Positions 18,671-27,521 of a DNA stretch of 64,000 nt are shown piece by piece. The notes below the pieces were generated by a model. The model made no database searches, was not told the origin of the DNA, and saw only the letters and a list, made by a program, of their open reading frames with translations. Within the stretch, counting starts at the first letter, position 1. Every line of letters starts with the position of its first letter. The translations under genes were made by a program, and so were the position numbers. Source of the DNA: Methanohalophilus levihalophilus (lineage in GTDB: Archaea > Halobacteriota > Methanosarcinia > Methanosarcinales > Methanosarcinaceae); assembly GCF_017874375.1 (NCBI RefSeq), contig NZ_JAGGLK010000001.1, positions 62,001 through 126,000 of the forward strand. Direction: 5' to 3'.

Positions 18671-19444
18671 ATGGCTATGGAATATTTTTCAGGAATATCC
18701 GATGCTTTGAGGATCACTTTCGTGCAGGTCATGATACTGGCTAATGCTGCGATTTTGATTTTCCTCTACGGAATGTATATAAATTTGAAAAAATGGGGTG
18801 CTGGTGCCGAAGAATATGGTGGAAGCGGTACTGGTGGCAAACTTTTAGCTTTCCCAAGAATGCTTATTCGTCAGATGAGTGCTGAAAGCCACGGTCACGG
18901 ACAGAATATTGTTGTAACTCTTGTTCTTGATATTCTGCTTCAGAGGCGTATCATGCGCCGCAGTCCAGTTCGCTGGTTCATGCACATCACAATTTTCATT
19001 GGCTGGATGGCACTTTTTGTAATGTCTGTTCTTATGTTCCTCGTGGAAGTAACACATATGGCACTCCACATGGGTCCGGATCCTGAAGTTTTCAGGGAAA
19101 TGCTTTCTCTCCCCAATGATATATTCAGTTACATCCTGCTTACAGGAATTATAATTGCAATCGCAAGAAGGCTCTTCCTGCAGAAAATGCGTGAAAGTAC
19201 AATTGCATATGATTCTATTCTTCTTGGCGGCCTGACTCTTATCACAATAACAGGCTTCTTTGCAGACGGTATCAGGAACGGTACTTTCTGGGGTATGGGA
19301 CTCCACTATGAGTGGGCTCCACCCGCAGCTCTGTTCCACGTAATCATCTCATTGCTGTTCTGTATTGCATACATCCCATACAGCAAATACATCCACATGA
19401 TTGCAATACCACTTACCCTCCTGGCAAACAAGGGAGGTGAATAA
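18671..19444 (+). CDS. hdrE: CoB-CoM heterodisulfide reductase subunit E (cytochrome b)
   Basis: Membrane cytochrome b subunit, 257 residues and five or so transmembrane helices, of the methanophenazine-dependent heterodisulfide reductase. It takes electrons from reduced methanophenazine and passes them to HdrD while contributing to the proton gradient. Helices contain histidines suited to haem binding ([19 protein letters not shown]). Length and the hydrophobic pattern match HdrE. It is followed three bases later by hdrD, the conserved gene pair of cytochrome-containing methanogens. Confidence 0.95.
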   Translation: MAMEYFSGISDALRITFVQVMILANAAILIFLYGMYINLKKWGAGAEEYGGSGTGGKLLAFPRMLIRQMSAESHGHGQNIVVTLVLDILLQRRIMRRSPVRWFMHITIFIGWMALFVMSVLMFLVEVTHMALHMGPDPEVFREMLSLPNDIFSYILLTGIIIAIARRLFLQKMRESTIAYDSILLGGLTLITITGFFADGIRNGTFWGMGLHYEWAPPAALFHVIISLLFCIAYIPYSKYIHMIAIPLTLLANKGGE

Positions 19445-19446
19445 TT

Positions 19447-20694
19447 ATGGTACGAGATTCACCATCTATTAATACAAACAACATGACCGCAGTGCAACTC
19501 ATGGAACTTGATGCATGCAGCCGCTGTGGTGAATGTGTAAACTGGTGTCCAACATACGATGCTTCCGGAGAAGATCCGGGACTTGCACCAAGGGACAAGA
19601 TTCTCCGCTGGAGAGAATACATGAACAAGTCCTACGGTCTCAGGGCAAAACTGTTCGGTCCGAAAAAGATTTCCGAGGACGAGATTGAACAGTTCAAGGA
19701 TGATGTCTATGGCTGTACAACCTGTGGTATGTGTGCCACAGTTTGTGAATCAGCTATCAACACAATCGAACTCTGGGAATCCATGCGTGCTAACCTCGTA
19801 AAACGTGGAAATGGTCCATACGGCAAGCAGGGAATGTTCGTCAAACTCATTGGTGAGTACGGCAACCCGTACATGGCCGACAAAAAAGACAGGCTTAGCT
19901 GGATTCCTGATGATGTCGTAATCGAAGACGAAGCCGAAATCCTTTACTTCGGTGGTTGTACAGCAGAACTCCGCCAGAAAAAGCTTGCATTTGCAACAGC
20001 CCGTGTTCTCAACAAACTCGGCATTAAGTTCACAATGCTTGGTGAGGATGAGGTATGCTGCAGTTCCGCACTTGTAAGGACAGGTCAGTACGAGATTGAC
20101 GATATTGCCCGCAAGGCTGCAAAAGCTAATGTTGAGGGTATCAAAAAGAAAGGCGCAAAGAAAGTATTGTACGCATGTGCAGGATGTTTCCGTGCCTCAA
20201 AGGTTGACTGGCCAAGGCTTCTTGGCGAAGACCTTCCTTTCGAAGTTGTTCACATCACAGAGTTCCTTTCAGATCTTATCAAACAGGGTAAAGTACAGTG
20301 GAAGGATTCAGTCGACAAGACAGTTACATACCACGACCCATGCCACCTTGGACGCCACGTTGGTGTTTTCGATGCACCAAGGCATGTCCTGCGGAGCATT
20401 CCAGGTATAAAGTTCGTTGAAATGGACAGGATCAAAGACAACCAGCGCTGCTGTGGAGCAGGCGGTGGTGTAAAAGCAGGTATTCCTGATCTTGCACTTG
20501 GAATTGCATCAAGCCGTGTTGAAGATGCACTTGCTAAGAAACCTGACATTCTTTCAAGCGCATGTCCATTCTGTAAGAGAAACCTCTCCGACGGCAGGGA
20601 TGCAGTAAAAGCAGAGGATCTTGAAGTGGAAGATGTTATTGTCCTGACTGCCCGTGCAATGGGCATAAACCTCGATGACTGTGTAGAAGAGTAA
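19447..20694 (+). CDS. hdrD: CoB-CoM heterodisulfide reductase subunit D
   Basis: Catalytic subunit, 415 residues, reducing CoM-S-S-CoB to the two thiols at the end of methanogenesis. The N-terminal third holds two classic [4Fe-4S] motifs ([12 protein letters not shown] and [12 protein letters not shown]). The rest has two CCG domains ([11 protein letters not shown] with CAGC, and [11 protein letters not shown] with CPFC) that bind the noncubane clusters at the active site. Co-transcribed with hdrE. The sequence is well adapted in codon use, consistent with high expression. Confidence 0.96.
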   Translation: MVRDSPSINTNNMTAVQLMELDACSRCGECVNWCPTYDASGEDPGLAPRDKILRWREYMNKSYGLRAKLFGPKKISEDEIEQFKDDVYGCTTCGMCATVCESAINTIELWESMRANLVKRGNGPYGKQGMFVKLIGEYGNPYMADKKDRLSWIPDDVVIEDEAEILYFGGCTAELRQKKLAFATARVLNKLGIKFTMLGEDEVCCSSALVRTGQYEIDDIARKAAKANVEGIKKKGAKKVLYACAGCFRASKVDWPRLLGEDLPFEVVHITEFLSDLIKQGKVQWKDSVDKTVTYHDPCHLGRHVGVFDAPRHVLRSIPGIKFVEMDRIKDNQRCCGAGGGVKAGIPDLALGIASSRVEDALAKKPDILSSACPFCKRNLSDGRDAVKAEDLEVEDVIVLTARAMGINLDDCVEE

Positions 20695-20711
20695 TTCTTC
20701 TACATTCCATC

Positions 20712-20720
20712 TTTTTTTTT
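20712..20720 (+). terminator. poly-T tract after hdrD
   Basis: Nine consecutive T 17 bases after the hdrD stop. Only 40 bases separate it from the next gene on the same strand, so some read-through into the DUF116 pair is possible. Confidence 0.4.
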
Positions 20721-20759
20721 ATTGTTAATTATAAATATACAGCACTGCATTTCATTTCC

Positions 20760-21395
20760 ATGGAAATTCCCTACGAACTTCTGGGAAGAATATTCGTTTA
20801 TGGCGCTATTGCAGCATTTGTTGGGTTGGTATTTGCTTTAATTCTTGGAGCGTACAGCTTTAAGAAACGTAAAATCCTCCTGCCAAATTTTGTTCTCTTT
20901 ATTCTCTATATGTTCTATTCTCCGGCAAAATGGATTTGCCGCTCTTTTCAGATACGGGAAACCCTTGTGGATGAAATCCTGATAGAAGTGCGCAATGCAG
21001 TCATGCGTAACGCTTTCATCCATAACAAGGGAAAAAAAGTTCTCTTTCTGCCGCAATGTCTCAGGCATGGTGATTGCAGTGCAAAATGTCATCCTATTTT
21101 TGGATATGAATGTAAGCAATGCGGGAAATGTTCTATCGGGAAAATCAGTAATGCTGCACATGAAAAAGGCTTTTCAGCATTTGTAATTCCGGGTGGCAGC
21201 TTTGTAAAGAAAATAGTTAAGCATTGTCAACCTTCTTCATGTATCGGGGTAGCGTGTTACACCGAACTTTCCGAAGCTATGGAAGAAATGTCGTTTATGC
21301 CTGTTCAGGGTGTTTGTCTTAAGAAAGACGGATGCTTTGAAACCAGGGTAGATGTTAATGAAGTAATCAAAACTATGGGGTTATGTGATGTATAA
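20760..21395 (+). CDS. DUF116 family membrane protein, copy 1
   Basis: A 211-residue protein with one or two N-terminal transmembrane segments (residues 10-50) followed by a cytoplasmic, cysteine-rich DUF116 domain: LPQCLRHGDCSAKC, then YECKQCGKCSIGK, VACYTELSEAM and KKDGCFETRVDVNE. The CxxCGxC cluster could bind Fe-S or zinc. The biochemical role of DUF116 is not established. It lies 65 bases after hdrD on the same strand and overlaps the second DUF116 gene, suggesting a membrane-associated redox or sensing pair. Confidence 0.82.
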   Translation: MEIPYELLGRIFVYGAIAAFVGLVFALILGAYSFKKRKILLPNFVLFILYMFYSPAKWICRSFQIRETLVDEILIEVRNAVMRNAFIHNKGKKVLFLPQCLRHGDCSAKCHPIFGYECKQCGKCSIGKISNAAHEKGFSAFVIPGGSFVKKIVKHCQPSSCIGVACYTELSEAMEEMSFMPVQGVCLKKDGCFETRVDVNEVIKTMGLCDV

Positions 21396-22026
21396 TTTAA
21401 TTGGGTACTTGATTATCTGGGCGTTCATAGTATCTGTTATTATCAGTGCTGTGGCTCTTTTCGTGGGCAGGGTGAGTTTGAAAAGGGAAGTCCATATGGC
21501 TGGTTTTTTCTCTTCAATACTTGATTTTTTCTACATGCCCCTCAAGTATCTTTTCTGCAAGTTTTCAGACCCGAGGATTCTGGATAAGTGGATGGTTTCC
21601 ATGAAAAATATTGCACATAAGGGGTCTTTCCTTGAATCATCCAAAAGAATAATGTTTGTTCCCCATTGCATGCGTGCACTGGATTGCCCCGCATCTTCCA
21701 CACGTTTGGGTATACAGTGTGTGAACTGTGGGAAATGCGATGTGGGGAAACTCAAACAAAAAGCCGAATCTGAAGGCTATGGTTTTTTCATTGTAACAGG
21801 TTCATCTTTTGTTGAGCGTATTCTCAGAGGACAGAAAACAGATGGTGTATTCGTAGTCGCATGTAATTATGAAATCAATAAGGGAATGCGTTCTCTGAAA
21901 GGCACTAATATACCTATTGTGGGTTTTTCCCTCCTGAATGATGGGTGCTTCAATACCTGCCTCAACTACGATGAAATGCTCATAAAAATACAGGATCTCA
22001 AAACCAGTCCTAATGTATGTGAGTGA
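21388..22026 (+). CDS. DUF116 family membrane protein, copy 2
   Basis: A 212-residue paralogue of the preceding gene: N-terminal membrane helix, FVPHCMRALDCPA, IQCVNCGKCDVGKL, VACNYEINKGM and LLNDGCFNTCLNYDEM. It overlaps copy 1 by eight bases, with ATG 21388 preferred over GTG 21385. Its last bases overlap the 3' end of the RNase P RNA gene on the other strand. Two diverged copies side by side suggest a heteromer. Confidence 0.82.
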   Translation: MYNLIGYLIIWAFIVSVIISAVALFVGRVSLKREVHMAGFFSSILDFFYMPLKYLFCKFSDPRILDKWMVSMKNIAHKGSFLESSKRIMFVPHCMRALDCPASSTRLGIQCVNCGKCDVGKLKQKAESEGYGFFIVTGSSFVERILRGQKTDGVFVVACNYEINKGMRSLKGTNIPIVGFSLLNDGCFNTCLNYDEMLIKIQDLKTSPNVCE

Positions 22027-22373
22027 GGAGAGTAAGCTCCCTTCTGTTGGTGTAAATACACTGGCGGCATTCGGCTTAGCGTCAATAATTCGGGGGGCTA
22101 TCCAGATGTAGCCTGATCCCCTACTTCCGACTTGCACCCGCGAGGATTCGCCGTTCCAGTCGGATTCCATACGACCTCAGTTTTCCAACATCATCGCATA
22201 AGTATGGAACGATATCGTTTCTGTGCCATCATGTAACCGGAGTTACAAGAGTTGGTTCCCCAACTGCCCGAGCTCTCGCCCGACACCCTTTACAGGTGTT
22301 CGCGTTTCTGGAGTGGTGGGGAGACTTTCCTCAGACCAATAAGGCCCGGCAGCCGTCCTTCCTCTCTCACATA
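22016..22373 (-). ncRNA. rnpB: RNase P RNA (archaeal type A)
   Basis: The catalytic RNA that removes 5' leaders from tRNA precursors, about 358 bases. Read on the minus strand the 5' end holds the signature TGAGGAAAGTC, the middle has ACAGAAA, and the 3' end carries an ACAGAAGGG...TTAC element, the conserved regions I to V of RNase P RNA. The ends are set by helix P1: TATGTGAG at the 5' end (22366-22373) pairs with CTCACATA at the 3' end (22016-22023). The 3' end overlaps the stop of the convergent DUF116 gene. Open frames in this stretch are spurious. It is 44 bases downstream of msrB on the same strand. Confidence 0.93.
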
Positions 22374-22416
22374 GGTTGTAGGTATTGTTGATGTTATGAT
22401 AAACCTATCGTTTGCG

Positions 22417-22845
22417 TTAACCATCATCAGGGACGAATTTGAGTGCAAGGGAATCAATACAGAAATGCTCTCCGGTGGGTGGAGGTCCGTCATCAAATAC
22501 ATGGCCCAGATGGCTTCCACAGCGGCTGCAGGTAACTTCTGTTCTCTTCATCATAAGACTGTAGTCAGGTACACGTTCGATGTTGTCTTCTGATATCGCT
22601 GACCAGAAGCTCGGCCACCCTGTACCGGCATCATATTTTGTCTTTGATGAAAACAGATCCTGCCCGCAGGCTGCACATTTGTAGATTCCAGCTTTATAGT
22701 GGTTATCATATTCTCCTGAAAATGGTGCTTCAGTTCCTTTTTGGCGCAAAATATGATATTCTTCCGGCTTCAGACGTTTCTTCCATTCAGCATCGGAAAC
22801 TCTCTTCCAGTTTTCAGACGTTTCTGATTTCTTAATCTCTTCCAC
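22417..22845 (-). CDS. msrB: peptide methionine-(R)-S-oxide reductase MsrB
   Basis: Repairs oxidised methionine. The chain, about 142 residues from GTG 22845, has the two zinc CxxC pairs (CAACG and CSRCG), the substrate-binding GTGWPSFW, HLGHVFDDGP, and the catalytic cysteine in HFCIDSLAL. GTG 22845 was chosen because GGGGGC precedes it and it removes an unlikely extension; an ATG at 22911 is the alternative. It ends 44 bases before the RNase P RNA start and may share a transcript with it. Confidence 0.92.
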   Translation of the reverse strand: MEEIKKSETSENWKRVSDAEWKKRLKPEEYHILRQKGTEAPFSGEYDNHYKAGIYKCAACGQDLFSSKTKYDAGTGWPSFWSAISEDNIERVPDYSLMMKRTEVTCSRCGSHLGHVFDDGPPPTGEHFCIDSLALKFVPDDG

Positions 22846-22956
22846 TATATTGCCCCCGGTGCGAACAACCGTGTTTGGTGTGCCGAATGTGTGGTACACG
22901 ATTGTTCGCAATCATACGAATGACCTATTCCTATATAAAATTGCTCGTTTTGTGAT

Positions 22957-23397
22957 TCAAGGTACTACAAGAACCTGTTTTGCGGAATGCCTGACTACAT
23001 TTTCAGCAACGCTGCCAAGAAGGAATCGTTTTATTCCTGTTTTTCCAAGTGTGCCCATTACAATGAGGTCGATTCCATTGTTATCAGCATACTCCAGAAT
23101 GACATCCGTTGGATTCCCTTCGAGAACTGCTGCTTCAACATCAACTCCTACCTTTTTGGCACTATCTTCAACGTACTCGACGGCCTTTGCACCTTCTTCC
23201 TGTAAGTGCTCCTTAAACGATTCTGCCCAACTGGCTCCTCGTGATGCTATTCCGATACTGACCCCTGGGACTACGTAAACCCCAAAAAGCTGTGCTCTGG
23301 TTGCACGGGCAAGTTCAACAGCCCAGTCAACGGCATTCTTTACATTCTCAGAGCCATCGGTAGCTATCAGTATTCGTTTGTAACTTTCTGCACCCAT
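22957..23397 (-). CDS. universal stress protein (UspA family)
   Basis: A 146-residue USP-fold protein: N-terminal YKRILIATDGSENVKNAV, then VDVEAAVLEGNPTDVILEYAD, and the C-terminal nucleotide-binding pattern VMGTLGKTG-IKRFLLGSVAENVVRHS, corresponding to G2xG9xGS, so it should bind ATP. Start ATG 23397 (MGAESYK) has GGGGA upstream; a longer form from 23460 is less likely. It is transcribed away from ccmA. Confidence 0.9.
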   Translation of the reverse strand: MGAESYKRILIATDGSENVKNAVDWAVELARATRAQLFGVYVVPGVSIGIASRGASWAESFKEHLQEEGAKAVEYVEDSAKKVGVDVEAAVLEGNPTDVILEYADNNGIDLIVMGTLGKTGIKRFLLGSVAENVVRHSAKQVLVVP

Positions 23398-23493
23398 GAG
23401 TATTCCCCAATTATAATGGTTTTTTTGAGAACTTATTGTTTTTGCTAAATCAGCATCCAAATCTTAATTTATCGCGAACTCTATTCTTAGGTG

Positions 23494-24204
23494 ATGGATG
23501 ATTTGATTGTTGCAAAGGCTCTCGCAAAAAACTATGGGCGGATAACTGCAGTTGATAACATAGACCTGCGCATCAGGGCCGGAGAATTTGTTGCAATCAC
23601 AGGTCCCAACGGGGCGGGGAAGTCCACGTTACTCAAGTTGCTTTCTGCAAGACTTCATCCATCGAGTGGTGAAATTCTGATTAATGGAATATCTCTTTCA
23701 GATGATGAAATGGGTATAAGGAAAGAATTCGGGGTTTTATCCCATGAATCATACCTATACGATGAACTCAATGCCATTGAAAACCTGCATTTTTTCGGGA
23801 ACCTCTACGATCTGGAAGGCATGCAACTTGAAGACCAGATTGAAATGCTTCTTGATGAAACCGGTTTATGGAAGCGTGCCACAGACCGTGTAAGCACTTA
23901 TTCCCGTGGCATGAAGCAGCGCCTGTCCTTTGCCCGGGCTCTTATTCATGATCCAGGTGTTCTTTTTCTGGACGAGCCATTCAGTGGCCTTGATCCGGGT
24001 GCTTCGAAAATAATGGAACAACTCCTTGTCAGGAAATCCACAACCACAAGATTGCTGGTTACCCACAATATTGATTTCGCAATATCCATTTGCGATCGTA
24101 TACTTGTGATGGATTCCGGAAAACTGGTAGCTGATTTTGAATCAAAAGACGAATCAGTCAGAGAAACAATTGCGCAGATATGCGGCATCAATGGCTGTGT
24201 CTGA
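23494..24204 (+). CDS. ccmA: haem exporter ABC ATPase CcmA
   Basis: ATP-binding subunit of the CcmABC(D) haem-handling transporter used in cytochrome c maturation. Motifs: Walker A GPNGAGKST, signature YSRGMKQRLSFARAL, Walker B VLFLDEPFSGLDPG and the switch histidine in VTHNID. It is about 236 residues. Start could be ATG 23494 or TTG 23503; the latter lies seven bases after AGGTGAT (23489-23495) and gives MIVAKALAK, like other CcmA N termini. It overlaps nothing and is six bases from ccmB. Assignment to CcmA rests mainly on the neighbours. Confidence 0.87.
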   Translation: MDDLIVAKALAKNYGRITAVDNIDLRIRAGEFVAITGPNGAGKSTLLKLLSARLHPSSGEILINGISLSDDEMGIRKEFGVLSHESYLYDELNAIENLHFFGNLYDLEGMQLEDQIEMLLDETGLWKRATDRVSTYSRGMKQRLSFARALIHDPGVLFLDEPFSGLDPGASKIMEQLLVRKSTTTRLLVTHNIDFAISICDRILVMDSGKLVADFESKDESVRETIAQICGINGCV

Positions 24205-24210
24205 GGTGAA

Positions 24211-24885
24211 ATGGTGATCAAAGCTTTACACATAGCTGCAAAGGATTTCCGTATAGAAGCCCGGGCAAAGGAACTGTTAAATTCCATGCTCCTGTTTTCG
24301 TTCCTTGTGCTGGTGGTATTCAGCATAGCTTTTTCCGAACTGACTGCATCTTCAGGCGATGTTGCAATGCTTGCAGCCGGTGTTTTGTGGATTTGTTTTG
24401 TCTTTGCCGGAACACTTGGTTTTTCCCGTGCTTTTGCATCTGAAACACAAAACGGAGCAATCCAGGCACTGAAAATATGTCCAGTTTCCCCGATTTCAAT
24501 CTATCTTGGAAAGGTAATTTTTACCGTTTCAATAATGCTGATTGTAGAGATAATCACGGTTATCCTCTTTTCAATCCTTTTTACCTTCCCGGTCTTTTCA
24601 CCTCTTTTTGTCCTCATCGTAATAGGAGGTACCATTGGTTTTGCTTCAGTAGGTGTTTTACTCTCAGCTCTTGTCCAGAATATTCGGGCAAAGGAAATCA
24701 TGCTTCCTGTTCTTCTCCTACCTTTACTGGTGCCTGTGCTGATTCCCGCCGTGTCTGCAACATCTGCGGTATTGCAGGGTGATGGCCTGGGTGCAATTAC
24801 CACTTATTTGAGGATACTGTTTGTTTACGACATAGTTTTCCTGGCGGTTGCTTCACTTGTATTCGAATACGTGATTGAGGATTAA
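24211..24885 (+). CDS. ccmB: haem exporter membrane subunit CcmB
   Basis: Integral membrane partner of CcmA, 224 residues with six transmembrane segments. The N-terminal KDFRIEARAKELLNSMLLFS and the middle SETQNGAIQALKICPVSP match the CcmB family, as does VLLLPLLVPVLIPA. It sits between ccmA and ccmC in the canonical order, supporting the assignment. Confidence 0.9.
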   Translation: MVIKALHIAAKDFRIEARAKELLNSMLLFSFLVLVVFSIAFSELTASSGDVAMLAAGVLWICFVFAGTLGFSRAFASETQNGAIQALKICPVSPISIYLGKVIFTVSIMLIVEIITVILFSILFTFPVFSPLFVLIVIGGTIGFASVGVLLSALVQNIRAKEIMLPVLLLPLLVPVLIPAVSATSAVLQGDGLGAITTYLRILFVYDIVFLAVASLVFEYVIED

Positions 24886-24926
24886 CAATTAATATAGTTG
24901 CAATATATTCTAGGATAAATCCTGTC

Positions 24927-25643
24927 ATGGCTGGTAAAATCATGAATTATGGAAAATATGAACGCATTATGGCTTTGCTTTCGGGAATCCTGATAGCAGT
25001 TGCCATATACTCGGTGTTTTTCATGCTTCCTGTAATGAAAGACGAGTCAGGAAATGTCCTTGACCAGTCCTTCAATATTTTCTATTTCCACATGCCAATT
25101 GCGATTCTTTCTTATCTCGCTTTTGCAGTTGTATTCATAGCAAGTATCCAATACCTGAGAACACGTGACGTTTCATGGGATATACTGGCAAAGTCGTCCG
25201 CCGAAATTGGGTTAGTATTTGCTTTTCTTGTATTGGCAACTGGTTCTATATGGGCCAAGCAGGTTTGGGGCTGGTATTGGGTATGGGAACCACGACTGAC
25301 GACATCCCTTGTGCTTTTCCTTGTTTATGCGGTTTACCTGCTTCTGCGAAACTCCATTGATGATATGGCAAGTCGTGCACGTTTGTCTTCGGTTTTCGGG
25401 ATTGCCGGGTTTGCGTCAGTGCCTCTTAGTTTCTTTTCCATAAGGTTGTGGAGGAGTGCACATCCACTGATGTTTGGTGATGCACTTTACGGGCAAAGTG
25501 GAGGTGGACTCGAAGGTAGTACTTTGCAATTTGTTCTTCTTATAAATTTTGCAGCATTTATCTCGCTTTATGTTACGTTACTCATTTACAAACTGGGCAA
25601 TGAGCATCTCCGGGAATCCCTTGAGGAATTGAAGAATTCCTGA
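24927..25643 (+). CDS. ccmC: haem handling protein CcmC
   Basis: A 238-residue membrane protein of the haem-handling family with six transmembrane segments. The tryptophan-rich haem-binding loop WGWYWVWEPRLT stands in place of the usual WGTWWVWDARLT, and flanking histidines (FYFHMPIA, SAHPLMF) could ligate haem. CcmC passes haem to the chaperone CcmE. No ccmE, ccmF or ccmH is seen in this window, so the rest of the pathway must be elsewhere or absent. Confidence 0.9.
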   Translation: MAGKIMNYGKYERIMALLSGILIAVAIYSVFFMLPVMKDESGNVLDQSFNIFYFHMPIAILSYLAFAVVFIASIQYLRTRDVSWDILAKSSAEIGLVFAFLVLATGSIWAKQVWGWYWVWEPRLTTSLVLFLVYAVYLLLRNSIDDMASRARLSSVFGIAGFASVPLSFFSIRLWRSAHPLMFGDALYGQSGGGLEGSTLQFVLLINFAAFISLYVTLLIYKLGNEHLRESLEELKNS

Positions 25644-25693
25644 ACGTTGCATCCTGCAAAAACATTTTTATTATGCATGTTATCATTAAGAGC

Positions 25694-26782
25694 ATGCTTT
25701 TTGAACCCATCAAACTAGGTAGCCTTGAAGTGCCGAATAGGTTTGTCAGATCCGCAACCAACGAATGGCTTGCAGAAGATGACGGCACCCCAACAACTGC
25801 CATTGTTGAGATGTATGAGGAACTTGCCCGCAATGACGTAGGCCTGATTATCACAGGATACTCCTATGTGAATCCTCGGGGCAAAAGCAATGAAAAGCAG
25901 CAGGGTATCTACGCTGACAGGTTCATCACTCCTTATCACGAAATAACTTCCGTTGTTCACAAATACGGCAGCAAGATAATTGCCCAGATTGTTCATGGAG
26001 GACGACAGTCCCTTGTAAGGAATGACACTGTTCTCCTTGGTCCTTCAGTTGTAAAAGATGAAACTTCAGGGAAAACGCCTGTTGAAATGACGGAAGCAGA
26101 TATCTTACAAACAATTGAGGATTTTGTAGAAGCTGCAAGACGTACAAAAGAAGCCGGGTTTGATGGTGTACAGCTTCATTGTGCACATGGTTTCCTTCTG
26201 AGCAGTTTTATTTCCCCTTATACTAACCAACGTACTGATCAGTGGGGTGGATCTGTGGAGAACCGCACGCGTATAATTGTAGAAATTGTTGAAGGAATAC
26301 AGGAGCGTGTAGGCTCAGATTATCCTATAATGGTTAAGATGAACGCAACCGATGGTTTTGATATGTACTCCGGGAAAATAGGGCTTGATGCCCCGGAATG
26401 CGTGGAAATTGCCGCAATTCTCGAGGAAGCAGGAATATGTGCAATCGAAGTCAGCGGTGGAATCTTTGAGGCAGGGGATGTGATGTCACAGCCGGATATC
26501 GATTCCGAGGATAAGGAAGCGTATTTCAGGCGTTATGCAAAAATGATCAAAGATACGGTGAATATTCCTATCATTCTGGTAGGCGGAATCCGCTCCAGGA
26601 ATGTCATGGACCATGTTCTGAAAGTTTATGCTGACATGGTGTCAATGAGCCGTCCATTTATTTGCGAGCCGGATCTGGTGCGAAAAATAAGAGATGGAGC
26701 ACCTTCTGTGAAGTGTGTTTCCTGCAATCTTTGTTTTGATCCGGAAGGAATAAAGTGCCATTATTTTTCCACTGAAAAATAA
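25694..26782 (+). CDS. NADH:flavin oxidoreductase / Old Yellow Enzyme family
   Basis: An FMN TIM-barrel enzyme of about 362 residues. Motifs: KLGSLEVPNRFVRSAT at the N terminus, QIVHGGRQS, the active-site HCAHGFLLSSFISP with NQRTDQWGGSVENR, and a C-terminal cysteine cluster CVSCNLCFDPEGIKC that may hold [4Fe-4S] as in 2,4-dienoyl-CoA reductase relatives, but without their extra NAD domains. Substrate unknown. Start ATG 25694 fits the family better than ATG 25673. It follows ccmC after 50 bases. Confidence 0.85.
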   Translation: MLFEPIKLGSLEVPNRFVRSATNEWLAEDDGTPTTAIVEMYEELARNDVGLIITGYSYVNPRGKSNEKQQGIYADRFITPYHEITSVVHKYGSKIIAQIVHGGRQSLVRNDTVLLGPSVVKDETSGKTPVEMTEADILQTIEDFVEAARRTKEAGFDGVQLHCAHGFLLSSFISPYTNQRTDQWGGSVENRTRIIVEIVEGIQERVGSDYPIMVKMNATDGFDMYSGKIGLDAPECVEIAAILEEAGICAIEVSGGIFEAGDVMSQPDIDSEDKEAYFRRYAKMIKDTVNIPIILVGGIRSRNVMDHVLKVYADMVSMSRPFICEPDLVRKIRDGAPSVKCVSCNLCFDPEGIKCHYFSTEK

Positions 26783-26850
26783 TACTTCCATTTGGAAAAT
26801 GGTCCCTGTTTGCTGTAGCTATTTATAGGAGGGGCCATATTCAGCTAACG

Positions 26851-27507
26851 ATGAGACTCGATTCCTATCTTGTAGAGACCGGTATTTTCAGTTCACGTGG
26901 AAGGGCCAAGAAAGCTATTTCCAACGGTGAAGTAAAAGTAGATGGTGCGGTGGTCACCAAGACCTCAAAGGATGTTTCTACAGGTAATTCTATAGAGGTT
27001 ACCGAAGGACTGGACAAACCTGAAGGTTACTTCAAACTGCAGTCCATTCAGGAAAAAACAGGAATTCTTGAAGCCGAAGATCTGGTTCTTGATCTTGGTT
27101 CAAGTGCAGGTGGTTTCATAATGTATGCTTCCGGAATTGCTGGTCACATAACAGGGGTTGAGTTCAGCAAACACTTCCGCTCAGAATTGGGTAAGCTTGC
27201 TTATGAGAACGAGAATGTGGATGTCATTTTCGGGGATGTCTTTTCTATTCCCCTTGAGGAGCTTTCTGAGACCCCAGTAGACGTGATTCTCTCTGACATG
27301 ACTCTGGAACCAGCTGATTCCCTTGAGGCGCTTGAGCGTGTACTTCCACTCCTGAAGGAAGGGGGAAAACTGCTTCAGGTCCTGAAGATAGATCGGGCAA
27401 GAACCCATAAAGGGTGGCTTAAAAAAATGGAAGCTATGGGATTGTCCATAGTTGATGTTATTGAACCCCAAAAACGTGAAATCTACATTTTTGCAAGGAA
27501 AGAATGA
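26851..27507 (+). CDS. S4-domain RrmJ/TlyA-like RNA methyltransferase
   Basis: A 218-residue protein with an N-terminal S4 RNA-binding domain (MRLDSYLVETGIFSSRGRAK to about residue 60) joined to a Rossmann methyltransferase with LVLDLGSSAGGF (SAM loop), DVIFGDVF and the catalytic-type VILSDMTLEP. It resembles TlyA/FtsJ rRNA 2'-O-methyltransferases; the target is unknown. A TATA-like ATTTATAG at 26820-26827 suggests a nearly leaderless transcript. It is 14 bases upstream of the DUF2119 gene. Confidence 0.85.
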   Translation: MRLDSYLVETGIFSSRGRAKKAISNGEVKVDGAVVTKTSKDVSTGNSIEVTEGLDKPEGYFKLQSIQEKTGILEAEDLVLDLGSSAGGFIMYASGIAGHITGVEFSKHFRSELGKLAYENENVDVIFGDVFSIPLEELSETPVDVILSDMTLEPADSLEALERVLPLLKEGGKLLQVLKIDRARTHKGWLKKMEAMGLSIVDVIEPQKREIYIFARKE

Positions 27508-27521
27508 CGGAGGTATAATCC

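Noticed and set aside
21802-22170. Minus-strand reading frame of about 120 residues
   Set aside because: It lies within the RNase P RNA and the end of the DUF116 gene; no protein-like pattern.
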